A DNA stretch of 64,000 nucleotides, taken from contig JAQOOI010000050.1 in the NCBI GenBank assembly GCA_028554645.1, positions 1 to 64,000 on the forward strand. Direction: 5' to 3'. Positions 24,539-35,656 of the stretch are shown here, in pieces. The number at the start of each line of letters is the position of its first letter. The first letter of the stretch is position 1. The translations under genes and the position numbers were made by a program. The notes under the pieces were generated by a model. That model was not told the origin of the DNA. It did no database searches and was given only the letters and a program-made list of their open reading frames with translations. The DNA is from Omphalotus guepiniiformis (taxonomy: Eukaryota; Basidiomycota; Agaricomycetes; Agaricales; Omphalotaceae).

Positions 24539-26500
24539 TCAGATCTTCAACGACATTCTTTTCATCATGCTCGTCTTCTTCTTCCCCTCCTTCTCAATCG
24601 TCTGTTTATAATTCTTCGTAAGTAACCAAGGCATAACATCTCCACCCCTCTCATCAACCAAAACCTTATCAATCTTTCCCTCGTCATTTCGCTGAAATTG
24701 ATACACACCCGTCTGTAAAATCTTCATCCTACGCACATGATCGACTCTGACGTCGAAACTATTTGGGAGCCATTGATTAAATACGGATCGTATAACGATA
24801 TGCTCCAGAGTAGGTTTCGCTCGTGCGAATTCCAAAGCAGCGGATTTGAGCGGTAGGTCGTTTGATTTATGGCATTTGGTGATTGAGAGACGTTTGAGGT
24901 TTGGGAGGGAAGGTTGGGAGAGGAAGTTTGTTAGGTCTTGCTGTATCATCCGATGAGTATACAAATCAAAATGATATGAATGTTAATGACCATACCAAAT
25001 GAAAATTATCCTTTCCTCTCGTCGAACAAATCACTTCGAGATCTTCCAACTCCCCACACCGTCCCTCAAATAAATCACTCAGAAATCCAGAATGAGTGTA
25101 TACAACCTCATCCAACTTCTTATCCTCCGAAAGATCAATCCATATACTGAATTTCCGTACATTCGGAAACGTATCGAGGTATCGTTGGAAATGCATCAGA
25201 TATGCACCACAATACCCTTGACTCGTCAATGCGACTTGGAGGATACTTTCTCGTCCAACACGCGGGTTAAAGTGAAGTGGGTACGCGGATCCGATTGAAA
25301 CTAGGTTGAGGCCTCCCACGTCAGATTTGAATAGTTCTTGGATGTTCAAGTGTTTGAGAGTCTGACGATGAGCATGTATGAATTGGGAGAATGAATTTGT
25401 TGGGTTTTCGTCAAAGGGGTTGTATATAGATGCGTTTTCGATTGTGAGAGTGTGGAGGTTTGGCCAGCGGGCTTTGGTTAGTGGGTGGATGTTGATTTGA
25501 CGGAGGGAGTGGAGTGTTGGTCCTCGGTGGCCTAGGACTAGGGTTTGGAGGTTGGGTGAACGATCGATGAGCATTGTCCATAGGGCTTGAGGGAGTTCTT
25601 CGGCTTGGAAGCTTGAGGCGGCTGCATTGTGGGGGGGGGGATGGGGTTAGTGTCGTGAAGATGGGAAAGAGATGGAGAACGCACTGTGGGGACGGTTATA
25701 CTTGTCGCGTCGAAGTTCAGTGGTGAGTGAAAAACTGAGAAGATCGGTGAAGCTGAATAACTAGTATGTAGTTCAGTTAACAGACTGTCTATATAATAGA
25801 TATACGCATTGATTGATTTACCTCGCTCTCTGGATCAAGAACCTTACAGCCCAAGTTAACCCCAATATGCCTTACCCTCGGACAACTAATAACCCATCAC
25901 CATCACCATTAGCTTATCTTTCACAACATTATCCAATTCCATAGTATACTCACCACTCACGTAACCTCTTCCACAAACCCCTCTCCGGAACCTCACACCC
26001 ATCCCAAACAAACCTCTCCAGCGCACCCAAATACGGTAAAAGCCTACCCACATCCCTCGCAAGCTCTTCCTCACCCGCGATATGTTTCTTCGACGCAGTA
26101 GCGAGGTACCCCGGTCGAAGCATCACTTCGCGGACACGGGAGGCGATATCAGGTCGTGTAAGTAGGTGACGAACGCGTGAGAGGCTGGTTTTGAGGTTGT
26201 GGGATGTTAGGGTGATTGAGAGATGAGGGCGGATTGTTTCGTGGATGTTGTGTGACTGGTAAGTAAGTGGGTGGGTATCAGGTGAGGTGAGGTGAGGAGA
26301 TGAGGGATGAAGAGGGGAGAACGTACGGTTAGACTTAGGTTGTATGTATCGTTGTTGTTATCGAAATGAGAGATTATTTCTTCTAGGACGTCTAGAGGAA
26401 GTGTTGATAATTTATCGGTGCCACTGCTCCCAGTCGTACGCGTTGAACCAGCAACGGGCGTAGTAGGTTCCGAGTGAGATTTGAATGTAGAAGTAATCAT
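24539..26500 (-). CDS. F-box protein with LRR-like repeats
   Basis: Minus strand, starting MITSTFKSHSEPTTPVAGST. The F-box signature is DKLSTLPLDVLEEIISHFD (residues about 28-46), followed by an intron. Later exons carry TSHNLKTSLSRVRHLLTRPD, then segments of leucine-rich character: RSPNLQTLVLGHRG, WPNLHTLTIENASIYN, LKHLNIQELF, FPNVRKFSIWIDLSED, ELEDLEVICSTRGK and LPNLKRLSITKCHKSNDLPL. This is the usual plan of the large Agaricomycete F-box/LRR family, whose members recruit substrates to SCF ubiquitin ligases. The substrate is unknown. It ends KKTSMMKRMSLKI. Introns lie near 26210-26340, 25590-25900 (one holds a G10 run near 25631) and 24955-25005. Confidence 0.78.
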
Positions 26501-27295
26501 GTCAAGGAATTGGTCAACCAGTGACTAGTGATAAAGGATGTCGATAAAGCTGCAAAAGTGATTTCAATGAATACCATACAACTTCAAATTACTTCCCCTT
26601 TATACCATCGTATCGAAAAATGTGGCCAAAGCTTTGTTTCGTCCATATCGAGCAAAAACGGTTCGTATTTGGAGAACAATGCAGGTTTTCGTGTGAGTGT
26701 TAAAAGGATGGATAGATGGGCGTCAATCAGACGACAATTATCGCGTTGGTTTGAACAAAAAAACATGTCAAGGTTTTTTGTGTTTTGAGGATCTCTTGTT
26801 GTGGCGGCAGGCATCACGCGCATGTCAGAAATCAGAACAAGAAGTTCGCCTCAAGCTTCACCGGTAAACCCATTGATTTTCCTAACCTTATGTACCCCAT
26901 ATCTACCCAGTATGTATGTAACTACCTACCTATCTACCCATAATCCCAAGATGTATATACGTGTATAACCCACGAAAATCAAAGAACCAACAGCCCAAAC
27001 CAAACCGAAAACCATACGAAAACGGAGCGTATCGAACACCACGCCAACCTCCCAAAGCTCGGAGATGGAAGAGGAGAAAACGAGACAATAATGATAATCA
27101 GAAAAAGAGAAAATCAGAAAACTGTGTATGTATCATACGTATAATAGCAAATCGATAACAAACGCAAAACAAACGACCCCAAAACCGTTCTATGACCATA
27201 AAAAGCCCAAGCAGCTTGTATCCTGCACGAAAAAAAATGTATACCTTAATCTCTATGTGTCGTTTTCTAAGTGATAAATCGGAGACGTCTGCGCA
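26501..27295. other. Intergenic region between F-box and kinase genes
   Basis: Short open frames at 26528-26788 and 26961-27158 look like chance. The second is low in complexity (Lys/Arg/Pro/Asn). The segment should hold the F-box promoter and the kinase 3' UTR. A short CTACCTACCTATCTACC run lies near 26920-26937. Confidence 0.4.
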
Positions 27296-28712
27296 TTACG
27301 CAGAGACGCCCTCCCAAAACGGATCCTCGAGAAGTTCCTCCGCAGTCGCTCTGTTCTTCGGGTCAAGACGGAGACAGCGCTGCATAAACGCAGACGTTTT
27401 TTGTAGCTGGTCTTGGTCCAAGACGCCAAAGTTGGTCAGGATCTTAAGAATCGGGTGACTGAAGTGGGGAGGGCGAGATTTTAGTTGACCTAAGTAAGGT
27501 AAGATTCATGAGCTTGACCATTGCGTTGCGTTAGGGTAGAACACTTACAAGAACCGTCGAAATAGGTCGAAGCAAGACCACTAACTTCGAGTTGCTCGCG
27601 TTCGAATTTCTCATCTGTGAAACACATCATGCGCCATAGATGACCGCCAACGGTATCCAGGGAATGTTCCGAGAATGACCGTCTTTTGAACAACTGACGA
27701 CCAGAGAGGAATTCAAATACCTGGTGTAAATGATGTCAGTTAGTTCTTCATGGGAGAGGTCACAAGGGGATTCACCAAGCAACCAAAAGTCCAAATATCG
27801 ACTTTTTCGTCCCACGGACCACGAAGAAGAGTTTCGGGAGCTCGCAGTGCTTCTGCGGTGATCTCATCAGCTGTTGGGTCACCAATGAATTGAGCTAGTC
27901 ATAGAATTAGAACATGATGACCGCATATGCTATACTTTTAAAACATATACTTACCGTTCCCGAAATCAGAGATAACAAAGGTCCGATCAAGTAGTTCGGG
28001 GACAGAGGGGATGGGAAGGGGTTCTTTCGCGGGAATAGAAGTCCAGTCTGAGGAGCCCCTATCGAAGAGGATATTGTCGTGTTTAAGGTCAGTATGCACG
28101 ATGCCCTGCTTGTGCATAGTATCGAGGCCTTTTAGGGTATGTAAAAGGATTCGCTTGGCGAGAGATAAGGGAAAACCATTACGTGCGATGGCTCGCTTGA
28201 GATGTTCCACGTCGCCTCCAAAGACGTCAGTAACGAGGCAGAGGTGTGGACCGGTGTCAACTTGACCAGGGTGAACAAAATTGGAGTGAAGGGAGAGGCA
28301 GTGGCCAGCCGCCGGAGAAACTGTGGTCAACTTGCGTAACACGTCTAGTTCGGGCGTGATACCCTCGTTGACAAGCTGCGTCGCGAACCCAGTGAGCACC
28401 TTGATTGCGACGTCCTTCTCAGCGCTGAGAAAAAGGCGTTTTAGAAAGACAACACAATAGCTTTTTCTTTTGATTCGAGATTTACGTTTGATCCCTAGCG
28501 AGCCAAGTGCTGGAGTACATTCCCCACCCAAGCTTCCGTTGGACAGCAAACTGACGACTAGGACCAAGAGCGTCGCCAGAATTGATTCGACAAAAGCCAT
28601 AACCATCGTGAACAGAAAGAGCTAATGGCTCTTCTACAGCCTCAACAGCATAGAAACGACGTGAAGAGAAAGAAAGAGAGGAAGGAAAAGCTCTTGGAAT
28701 ACGACGAAGCAT
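27296..28712 (-). CDS. SRPK-like serine/threonine protein kinase
   Basis: Minus strand. The N-terminus MLRRIPRAFPSSLSFSSRRF is basic and hydroxylated, like a mitochondrial presequence. The kinase domain follows: glycine loop KLGWGMYSSTWLARD, an intron, VAIKVLT (catalytic Lys), helix C, GPHLCLVTDVFGG (hinge), GLDTMHKQGIVHTDLKHDNI (HTDLK in place of HRDLK, as in SRPK/LAMMER-related kinases), FVISDFGN (DFG), then APETLLRGPWDEKVDIWTFG with the APE motif and subdomain IX, and RCLRLDPKNRATAEELLEDP. It ends FWEGVSA. The long insert between the catalytic loop and DFG also fits the SRPK class. Its start lies 214 bp from the divergent dioxygenase gene. Its target, and whether the presequence is used, are unknown. 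Confidence 0.87.
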
Positions 28713-28926
28713 GGTTGGGTGAGGAAGAGAGACCTGAGAGAGGTGTGGGGTGTGGGGTATAGCATTTAAATAGGATCCCCATCAAACCTCGGTTCTCCTG
28801 TCAAGAACTCCTGAATAAATTTTCTCGCCTTGTTCGGAACGGTTTCGGATGTATCCGAGAATGCCGGCTGCATGCCGCGGCAAAATTAGCGCACGTGCTC
28901 TTCGACCATTTCTCTGTACGCCCACC

Positions 28927-30921
28927 ATGCTCAGCCTGAGGAGTGCTGCAAAACGACAGTTATCGAGGCGTTTTATTTCAGTAGCTATGTCTTATTTTAC
29001 TTATCATATACGCTACTCATTCTTTCTCAGTCAAAGGCAGCAACAACACCTTTTCAACGTTCAACTCAATTGCTTTCTCGAGCTGCTGCTTCTGCTGCTG
29101 CTTTACGTCCAAGATTTACTAGTCCTCCGCAAGAACATCCTTCAACAATTACTTTTTCTCCTTCTGAAACAACAGATGACTTGCCTATCTCAAGTATGGA
29201 CGATAAGAGAGTGGCTGTAGGCTGGGACACCCGTACTTGGTCACGTTTGTGCGTATCTCTTCATTCAAATGACCTGGTCCTCATTCGTCTGTTGTAGTCA
29301 CCATATGTGGCTCCGAGATCACTGTAGATGCTCGGAATGCTTTCATTCAGTCACAAAGCAGCGACTTGTCAATACATTCGAGGTCTATTCAACTACATGA
29401 AATTCCATGCCGAAATGTACACTAATACTTGATCAGATACCTGCCGATATTCGACCAATCCACGTGGAGTCAAAACTTGAGGGGCTAGAGGTTACATGTA
29501 CGCCCTCGACTTCATTAATCTGTCGTCCAAGCTCCTTATCTTTCTTTCCATGGCCATCCAATTCACCTCATGTCTCCTTGTATCCTTGGTCATGGCTACG
29601 CCAAAACTCTTACGACCCTCCACTGCGACAATCTGACCCTTCTACAGAGTGACTATCTCCTCAAACTTGAACTTGCCAATATTCCCTCAATATATATTCT
29701 GTTTGTAATATCAGAAAAATCTTGTGGGGCTCTAAACTCGAGCAATCCCCTCCTACGGCAAAATATGAAGATGTTATACAGGATGATGGCCATGGGTTGT
29801 ACAAGTGTTTACAGAACATTGTATGTAGGGGTTCATTCTCTGTGTTCTAGGCTGAAACTGACACTTCATCTCAGGACCAATTTGGTTTCTCATTCATTAC
29901 CGGTGTTCCTCCGACAACTGAAGCCACTGAGAAACTCTCGGAACGAATAGGCTTCATTCGCGAAACTCAATGTAATTGACCCTTCCCTCGAATCTATTAA
30001 GCACACTTTCTCACTTCGAATCTCACACACACAAGATGGAAAGTTCTGGGAGTTCACTTCCGATCTGTCAAAGGGTGATACAGCATACACGACAATGGCT
30101 CTCGCTGCACATACCGATAATACCTACTTTGTACGTCGGTCCGACTTTCCGCTTCGCTTCCTCTCACCCCCCCCCCCAACTCACTTGTGCCCTAGACTGA
30201 TCCTAGTGGTCTACAACTCTTCCATTTACTCTCCCACACGGATGGTTCTGGCGGTTCCACCCTCCTGGTAGACGGGTTCTACGTAGCGTCTATTCTAAAA
30301 GAACTACACCCTGAGGTCTACTCAATTCTCACTCGTGTTGCCGTTCCCGCGCATGCTGCTGGCGAACCGGGTTCGCTGTATAAACCTTCCCCTGAGACGG
30401 GGTATCCTGTCCTTAGAAGCGACCCTGTCACGAATGAGTTGATTCAGGTAAGGTGGAATAACGATGATAGGAGCGTGATGAGGCATTTAGAGGGACATAT
30501 GGTGGAGGAATGGTGTGGATGTTCGTCACTTGGTTCATTTTTGGAATGACTGAAATGGTCTGTTCTGGATAGGTATCATGCTATACGAACGTGGAATAGT
30601 TTCCTCACCAGTCCTGACTCGGAGTTTTGGGTGCAGCTTACACCTGGTACTGTAGTCGGTGCGTAGTCTCTTTCATTCATTGTTTTTCATGCGAACGACT
30701 GGCTTATGATCGATTTAGTCATAAATAATCACCGCGTTTTACATGGCCGTTCAGCGTTTACGGGTAGACGACGCATGTGTGGGGCGTACATTGGCATAGA
30801 TGAGTATCGGTCCAAGTTGGCTGTTTTGAGTGAAAAGTTCGCTTCGGATTCAGACCCTGAGCTTCGCGTTGAGGGTGATGCGAAGGAAGTTGATAGGAGT
30901 GTTTGGAGTCCTCATCTTTGA
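28927..30921 (+). CDS. Trimethyllysine dioxygenase (Fe(II)/2-oxoglutarate)
   Basis: First enzyme of carnitine synthesis, hydroxylating N6-trimethyllysine. Exon 1, MLSLRSAAKRQLSRRF, looks like a mitochondrial presequence. After introns come WDTRTWSRL and FHHMWLRDHCRCSECFHSVT, the N-terminal zinc-binding module with three Cys and one His. The catalytic domain has FGFSFITGVPPT, LAAHTDNTYF (the HxD iron ligands), PSGLQLFHLL, GGSTLLVDGFYVA and the distal His in NNHRVLHGRSAFTG, followed by RRRMCGAYIGIDEYRSKL. The RVLHGR..FTG and CGAYI motifs favour trimethyllysine over gamma-butyrobetaine dioxygenase, but the two families are close. There are at least eight introns, and exon borders between 29400 and 30200 are approximate. 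It is convergent with homoaconitase, 156 bp apart. Confidence 0.85.
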
Positions 30922-31077
30922 AGGGTCCCTCCCGGCTTCTTGGACAGAAAATTTCATCCATCGAGGGTTCAACCATGGACAATTACTTCCCACTCATCAT
31001 GTATCACTAGGTACTGCTGAAGCTTTGATTACTTTCAATTCTTGATGTACTTTTTTTTTCGCATTACACTCTGTCGA

Positions 31078-33336
31078 CTACGCTGCTCCACGAATTTCCT
31101 TTAATATGAAACCTTCGAGACCTCCACATAGCCACAACTCCTGCACGCTAGCACCCACGGACCTAAAATCATACGTCCTCTGTTCAACTTGATTGAGTAA
31201 ATGGCTAACAACCATTTTCCCGTCTGCCATCCTTACATCAATCGACAGCGAGTCATGCACAGTTAAACTCCCGTCTTTGGCCCCAGCGCCTCTCTGACCA
31301 TCCTTGGCGTACATCTCCGTAAGGTCCTTCACGAGCTCAGGACACTCGAGACACACCAACCCATTGTTAATCGCGTTTCGTTTAAATATATCCCCAAACG
31401 AACCAGCGACGACGACAGGTACACCAGCGGATTTGAGCGCTGTAGCAGCTTGTTCCCGTGATGAACCTGTACCAAAGTTGTACCCAGAAACGAGCACGAC
31501 CCCTCGTTTAGTCAACCCCGTGCTTGTAGTTTCCGTTGGTGGTGGTGAGGAAGAACTGTTGAGTCTCGAAACAAGAGGTGCGAAACTCGGGTCGTAGTTC
31601 TCCATCACGACCTCTGCTTGCTGCTCGAGCGTCATGTCGTCCTGGTAGGTGTATTTACCGGGGTAGATGGCGTCGGTACTTACGTTGTCTTGTGGGACGA
31701 ACAATAAGCTACCGCTGAATGTCGCTGGGAATCCAGGGAGAAGTGGATCTGGTTGCGTGGATGAGAGGGAAGGTTTAGAGGATGAGGTCGCGTCGTCGGT
31801 TGATACGGTGAAGATTGGGTTGATGGTTTTTGGTAGGAGGGCTGGGTCAAGGGATGCTGGACCGCAGATGTAGCCTTTGATTGCACTCGCGGCTACGACG
31901 GCAGGACTAGCGAGATAAGCCAAGGCTTTAGGATGTCCCATCCGTCCTTTGTAGTTACGGTTGGTAGCGCTTATACCTGTCTGACCCTCTTCAAGCAGTC
32001 CTGTACCTAATCCAATACACGGGCCACACCCGGCAGGTAGTACTTTAGCTCCTGCAAGAACAAGAGTTTCCCAATCACCTAAACGCTCTGATTCCTGCTG
32101 CACGGCAGAGCTCGCTGCTGCGACGTAGAACTCGACGTTGGGAGACACTTTGTGGCCTTTAAGCACGGCGGCTGCGGCTGCGAGATCGGATACGCGTGAG
32201 TTTGTGCAGCTGACGAGGTAGGCTTTTTGGATCGCGATGTTTTGCTGCTCTAGGACTGGGAGAGGGTTTGAGATTTTGACGCTGTTAGGGCCGGAGATGT
32301 GGGGTACGAGACTGGAGAGGTCAAAGATGAGATGTGAGGCGTATTCGGCGTCGGGGTCAGATGTCAAGTTCGATGTCCGTAGAGCTTCGAGACGGCGTCG
32401 ATTTATACGGGGGTGCTCTGGAGGTGGTGGGATAGACGACGAGGATGCAAATGTACGGAATTCGAGTTTCTTGAGTACGTTGTCGTACCATTTGAACAAA
32501 GTGTCGTCGACTGGGAACACACCGGCAAGTGCTCCCCATTCGGTGGTCATATTTGCGATTGTAAGACGGTCGTCTACAGGTAATGAAGCTATTCCTTCTC
32601 CAGTGAATTCGATTGCTGCGTTAAGCACCTCGTCACGGTTGAATGATCCACAGAGGGCGACAATGACATCCTTTCCGGTAACTCCAGGAGCGAGCTTTCC
32701 TTTTAGCTCGACCTTGATCATCCGTGGTACCTGCCACCATGTTTTCCCTGTAGCCCAAAGCGCTGCGGCGTCTGTCCGAACGATAGGTGTACCAACACAA
32801 CCGACACCTCCGTACATGTTACTGTGACTGTCGCTGGCAACAGTAAGAGTATGAGGAAAGGCATATCCTTCTTCAACGAGAACCTGGTGACCGATACCTC
32901 TCCCTGCAGGATAAAAGTCGATATTGTTCCGACGTGCAAAGGCCTCAATGGAAGCATACTTTGCGAGATTCTTGGAAGATTTGTTCTGCACGTCATGATC
33001 CAAAGTGAAGACTGGCTGAGACGGATTGTGAACTTTTGTAGCTCCAATTGACTTGAATCTATAGAACGAGATATTCGTTGAGTCCCTTTGAAACGAACTG
33101 AGAGAAAATACAGACTTGCTAATGACTGGACCAGTATTGTCGTGCGTCATGACATGCTCTGGTCGTATCATAACATAGTCGCCTGCTTTCACGACCTTTC
33201 CTTCTGCAAGACCGACTGCGTACTTTTGTACGACCTTTTCGATTACTGTTTGAGGGACATGAGGTCTATTGCTGACTACCGTCGCGAGAAATCTCGCTGA
33301 GAGAGGCCTCCAAGGCTTCCCCAACCGCGGTATCAT
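31078..33336 (-). CDS. LYS4: Homoaconitase, mitochondrial
   Basis: Fe-S hydro-lyase of the alpha-aminoadipate lysine pathway. Minus strand, from MIPRLGKPWRPLSARF (presequence-like). It continues PHVPQTVIEKVVQKYAVGLA, VMTHDNTGPVISK, an intron, then FKSIGATKVHNPSQPVFTLD, GIGHQVLVEEGYAFPHTLTV, SDSHSNMYGGVG, AALWATGKTWWQVP, SCTNSRVSDLAAAA and AGCGPCIGLG (the three cluster-ligating cysteines), then NYKGRMGHPKALAYLASPAV. The swivel domain has GTGSSREQAATALKSAG and FKRNAINNGLV. The only intron (about 33059-33115) is 57 bp, a multiple of three, and has no stop, so the unspliced frame stays open. Spliced length is about 733 residues, normal for the family. It diverges from ILV5 across 500 bp. Confidence 0.95.
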   Translation of the reverse strand: MIPRLGKPWRPLSARFLATVVSNRPHVPQTVIEKVVQKYAVGLAEGKVVKAGDYVMIRPEHVMTHDNTGPVISKSVFSLSSFQRDSTNISFYRFKSIGATKVHNPSQPVFTLDHDVQNKSSKNLAKYASIEAFARRNNIDFYPAGRGIGHQVLVEEGYAFPHTLTVASDSHSNMYGGVGCVGTPIVRTDAAALWATGKTWWQVPRMIKVELKGKLAPGVTGKDVIVALCGSFNRDEVLNAAIEFTGEGIASLPVDDRLTIANMTTEWGALAGVFPVDDTLFKWYDNVLKKLEFRTFASSSSIPPPPEHPRINRRRLEALRTSNLTSDPDAEYASHLIFDLSSLVPHISGPNSVKISNPLPVLEQQNIAIQKAYLVSCTNSRVSDLAAAAAVLKGHKVSPNVEFYVAAASSAVQQESERLGDWETLVLAGAKVLPAGCGPCIGLGTGLLEEGQTGISATNRNYKGRMGHPKALAYLASPAVVAASAIKGYICGPASLDPALLPKTINPIFTVSTDDATSSSKPSLSSTQPDPLLPGFPATFSGSLLFVPQDNVSTDAIYPGKYTYQDDMTLEQQAEVVMENYDPSFAPLVSRLNSSSSPPPTETTSTGLTKRGVVLVSGYNFGTGSSREQAATALKSAGVPVVVAGSFGDIFKRNAINNGLVCLECPELVKDLTEMYAKDGQRGAGAKDGSLTVHDSLSIDVRMADGKMVVSHLLNQVEQRTYDFRSVGASVQELWLCGGLEGFILKEIRGAA

Positions 33337-33836
33337 CGATCAGGCCTGCAGGTTCGATTGAGAAGGTGTTTAGTTGCTATTTCACTTTCATTTTCCACGC
33401 CTGCAGCGAATGTCTTTTCTCTCTCTCAATTTTGATGATACGAAGGCTATGAATGGAATTCTTTTTCGGTTTATGTCTATAGAACATGCACTGCAGCTCG
33501 GTATATACTATGTTTCTTTGTGCAAATGTGAAAGTGGTTCAATCAAATAGACTCGGCATCATTGGTGGAACAAACACCCCTGCAGAACCACCTATGTACC
33601 GCCGTCTGATATTTTCTTGCCAATTCTAAAATCTCAAGAGAAGCTGCCAGCTGTCAGTAAGGATACTAAATTCAGTACTTTCGACAGAGTTTTCTCTATT
33701 TTCTATGTAAAAATTTGACGGAGAATGTACATAATCGACATCGGCACTATCGGAAATGTCGGCCGAGTAGTGAAACAGTTTATGACTCCGAGGCGAAATT
33801 TTTGTAAATAAACCATCTCTCTCCTGTTCAAACACC
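33337..33836. promoter_or_regulatory. Divergent promoter, LYS4 / ILV5
   Basis: 500 bp between two amino-acid biosynthetic genes transcribed apart. I looked for Gcn4-type TGACTCA sites and saw none intact. A GTAAATAAACC stretch lies about 30 bp before the ILV5 ATG, whose context is CACCATGG. Confidence 0.45.
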
Positions 33837-35412
33837 ATGGCTTCCTTCGCATCTCGTTCTGCTTCTCAAGCTCTTCGTGCTGCCTCACGTCGCACACCAC
33901 GCGCTTTGAGCTTCATCAAGCCTCAGGCAGCTTCATATTCTCTGTTGGCTAAAGCAGCTGCCGCAAAATCTGCACAACGATCTTCCATTGAGGTGTGTAT
34001 TATGTTTTTTTATTTTACTCATTCGCAACTTGGTTGTAACTCTACCGTCTTTGGTAGGGCGCTCGTGGCATCAAAACCCTTGACTTTGCCGGCACAAAAG
34101 AAGTAGTGTACGAACGAAGCGACTGGCCTTTGGCTAAGCTCCAGGATTACTTTAAAAACGACACCCTTGCTCTCATTGGCTATGGATCCCAGGGACACGG
34201 CCAGGGCATGAACGCCCGAGACAATGGTCTCAACGTAATTGTGGGAGTTCGAAAGGACGGGGAGAGTTGGAGGCAGGCTATTGAGGACGGCTGGGTAATC
34301 ATTTTACATCTGTGTTAAATTCACACTACTAACTAACTATATTCATTCAGGTGCCCGGAGAGACACTTTTCCCCATCGAAGAGGCCATCAACAAGGGCAC
34401 TATCATCATGAACCTTCTTTCCGATGCCGCTCAGTCCCAAACTTGGCCTCAGGTCGCACCTCTCATCACAAAAGGCAAGACGCTATACTTTTCGCATGGA
34501 TTTTCCGTCGTCTATAAAGACGATACCCACGTTGTCCCTCCTCCCGACGTCGATGTCATCCTCGTCGCACCAAAAGGCTCTGGCCGAACCGTTCGCACTC
34601 TCTTCCAAGAGGGTCGTGGCATTAACTCCAGCATTGCCGTTTGGCAAGATGTCACTGGCAAAGCCAAGGAGAAAGCTATTGCCCTCGGTGTCGGTATCGG
34701 TTCCGGATACATGTACGACACCACTTTCGAGAAGGAAGTTTACTCCGACCTGTACGGTGAACGTGGGGTGGTAAGTTTTCAAATTCAAATCCACTTCAAC
34801 ATCTCATCATCTTGACATCTTCGCTATTCCCTTTCTAGCTTATGGGCGCTATCCGTAAGTAGCGCGTCTAATTCAATCAATTGCGCGCTCATAATTTCTA
34901 TCCAGGGTCTCTTCCTTGCACAATACCAAGTTCTCCGTAAGAATGGACACACCCCGTCGGAAGCATTCAACGAGACCGTTGAAGAAGCTACTCAATCGTT
35001 ATACCCCTTGATTGGACAGAAAGGGTAAGACGGGCATTCTTTCATCTTTCTTCATTTAAAAATGACTCGCGGATTATTGAATTTAGTATGGACTACATGT
35101 ACAACGCATGCTCTACCACTGCCCGTCGTGGCGCTCTTGATTGGGCGCCTATCTTCGAAAAGGCAAACGTGCCGATCTTTGAGCAGCTCTACGAGAGCGT
35201 CCGAAATGGTACCGAGACCCGCAAGTCGCTCGAGTTCAACGGTCGGAAAACATATCGCGAGGATCTCGCCAAGGAGCTAGAGGTCATTAATAACCAGGAG
35301 ATTTGGCGCGCAGGTATGTTGCTTCTCCAATTTACTTGATGTTATGATGTGAATACTTCGTTGTTTAGGCAAAACCGTACGATCTTTACGACCAGACAAC
35401 AAACCGGAGTAA
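33837..35412 (+). CDS. ILV5: Ketol-acid reductoisomerase, mitochondrial
   Basis: Second enzyme of valine and isoleucine synthesis. The presequence MASFASRSASQALRAASRRT runs to about residue 50, then an intron. ARGIKTLDFAGTKEVVYERS leads to the NADPH-binding loop ALIGYGSQGHGQGMNARDNG (Rossmann Gly motif from about residue 92). KARI motifs follow: AINKGTIIMNLLSDAAQSQ, TLYFSHGFS, DVILVAPKGSGRTVRTLF, GVGIGSGYMYDTTFEKEV, YSDLYGERGV, GLFLAQYQVL, AFNETVEEATQSLYPLIGQK, MDYMYNACSTTARRGALDW and EIWRAGKTVRSLRPDNKPE. Metal-ligand Asp/Glu of the knotted domain are in DLYGER and ETVEEA. The 16-nt segment 34838-34853, between two introns, does not rejoin in frame if strict GT-AG borders are used (see findings). 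Confidence 0.93.
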
Positions 35413-35656
35413 AGTGATTGCTCTTTTACATGTACATCTATATTAGCACATTTAAAATTTACTCTTTACAGAGTGCATGCATCCTTGATTTAATATCGTT
35501 GGAACGTTGGAATCTTGAGATCTAGATATGTTTTTGATGAGTCACACTTAATTTGGAAGGCCAATTGCCACTGTGTGGCGCACGACAAACCTTGCAGACT
35601 CTTAAATACCTTTACGCGAGAATGGCGCAACACTTTTCAAGCCTTGGGCGTCCACG

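Noticed and set aside
32237..32827. 196-codon plus frame opposite homoaconitase
   Set aside because: Antisense to a strongly conserved coding region; no resemblance to a protein family.
33340..33370. tRNA B-box-like GGTTCGATT
   Set aside because: No A box or foldable cloverleaf around it.
34483..34794. Minus-strand frame of 103 codons opposite ILV5
   Set aside because: Shadow of the conserved KARI exon on the other strand.
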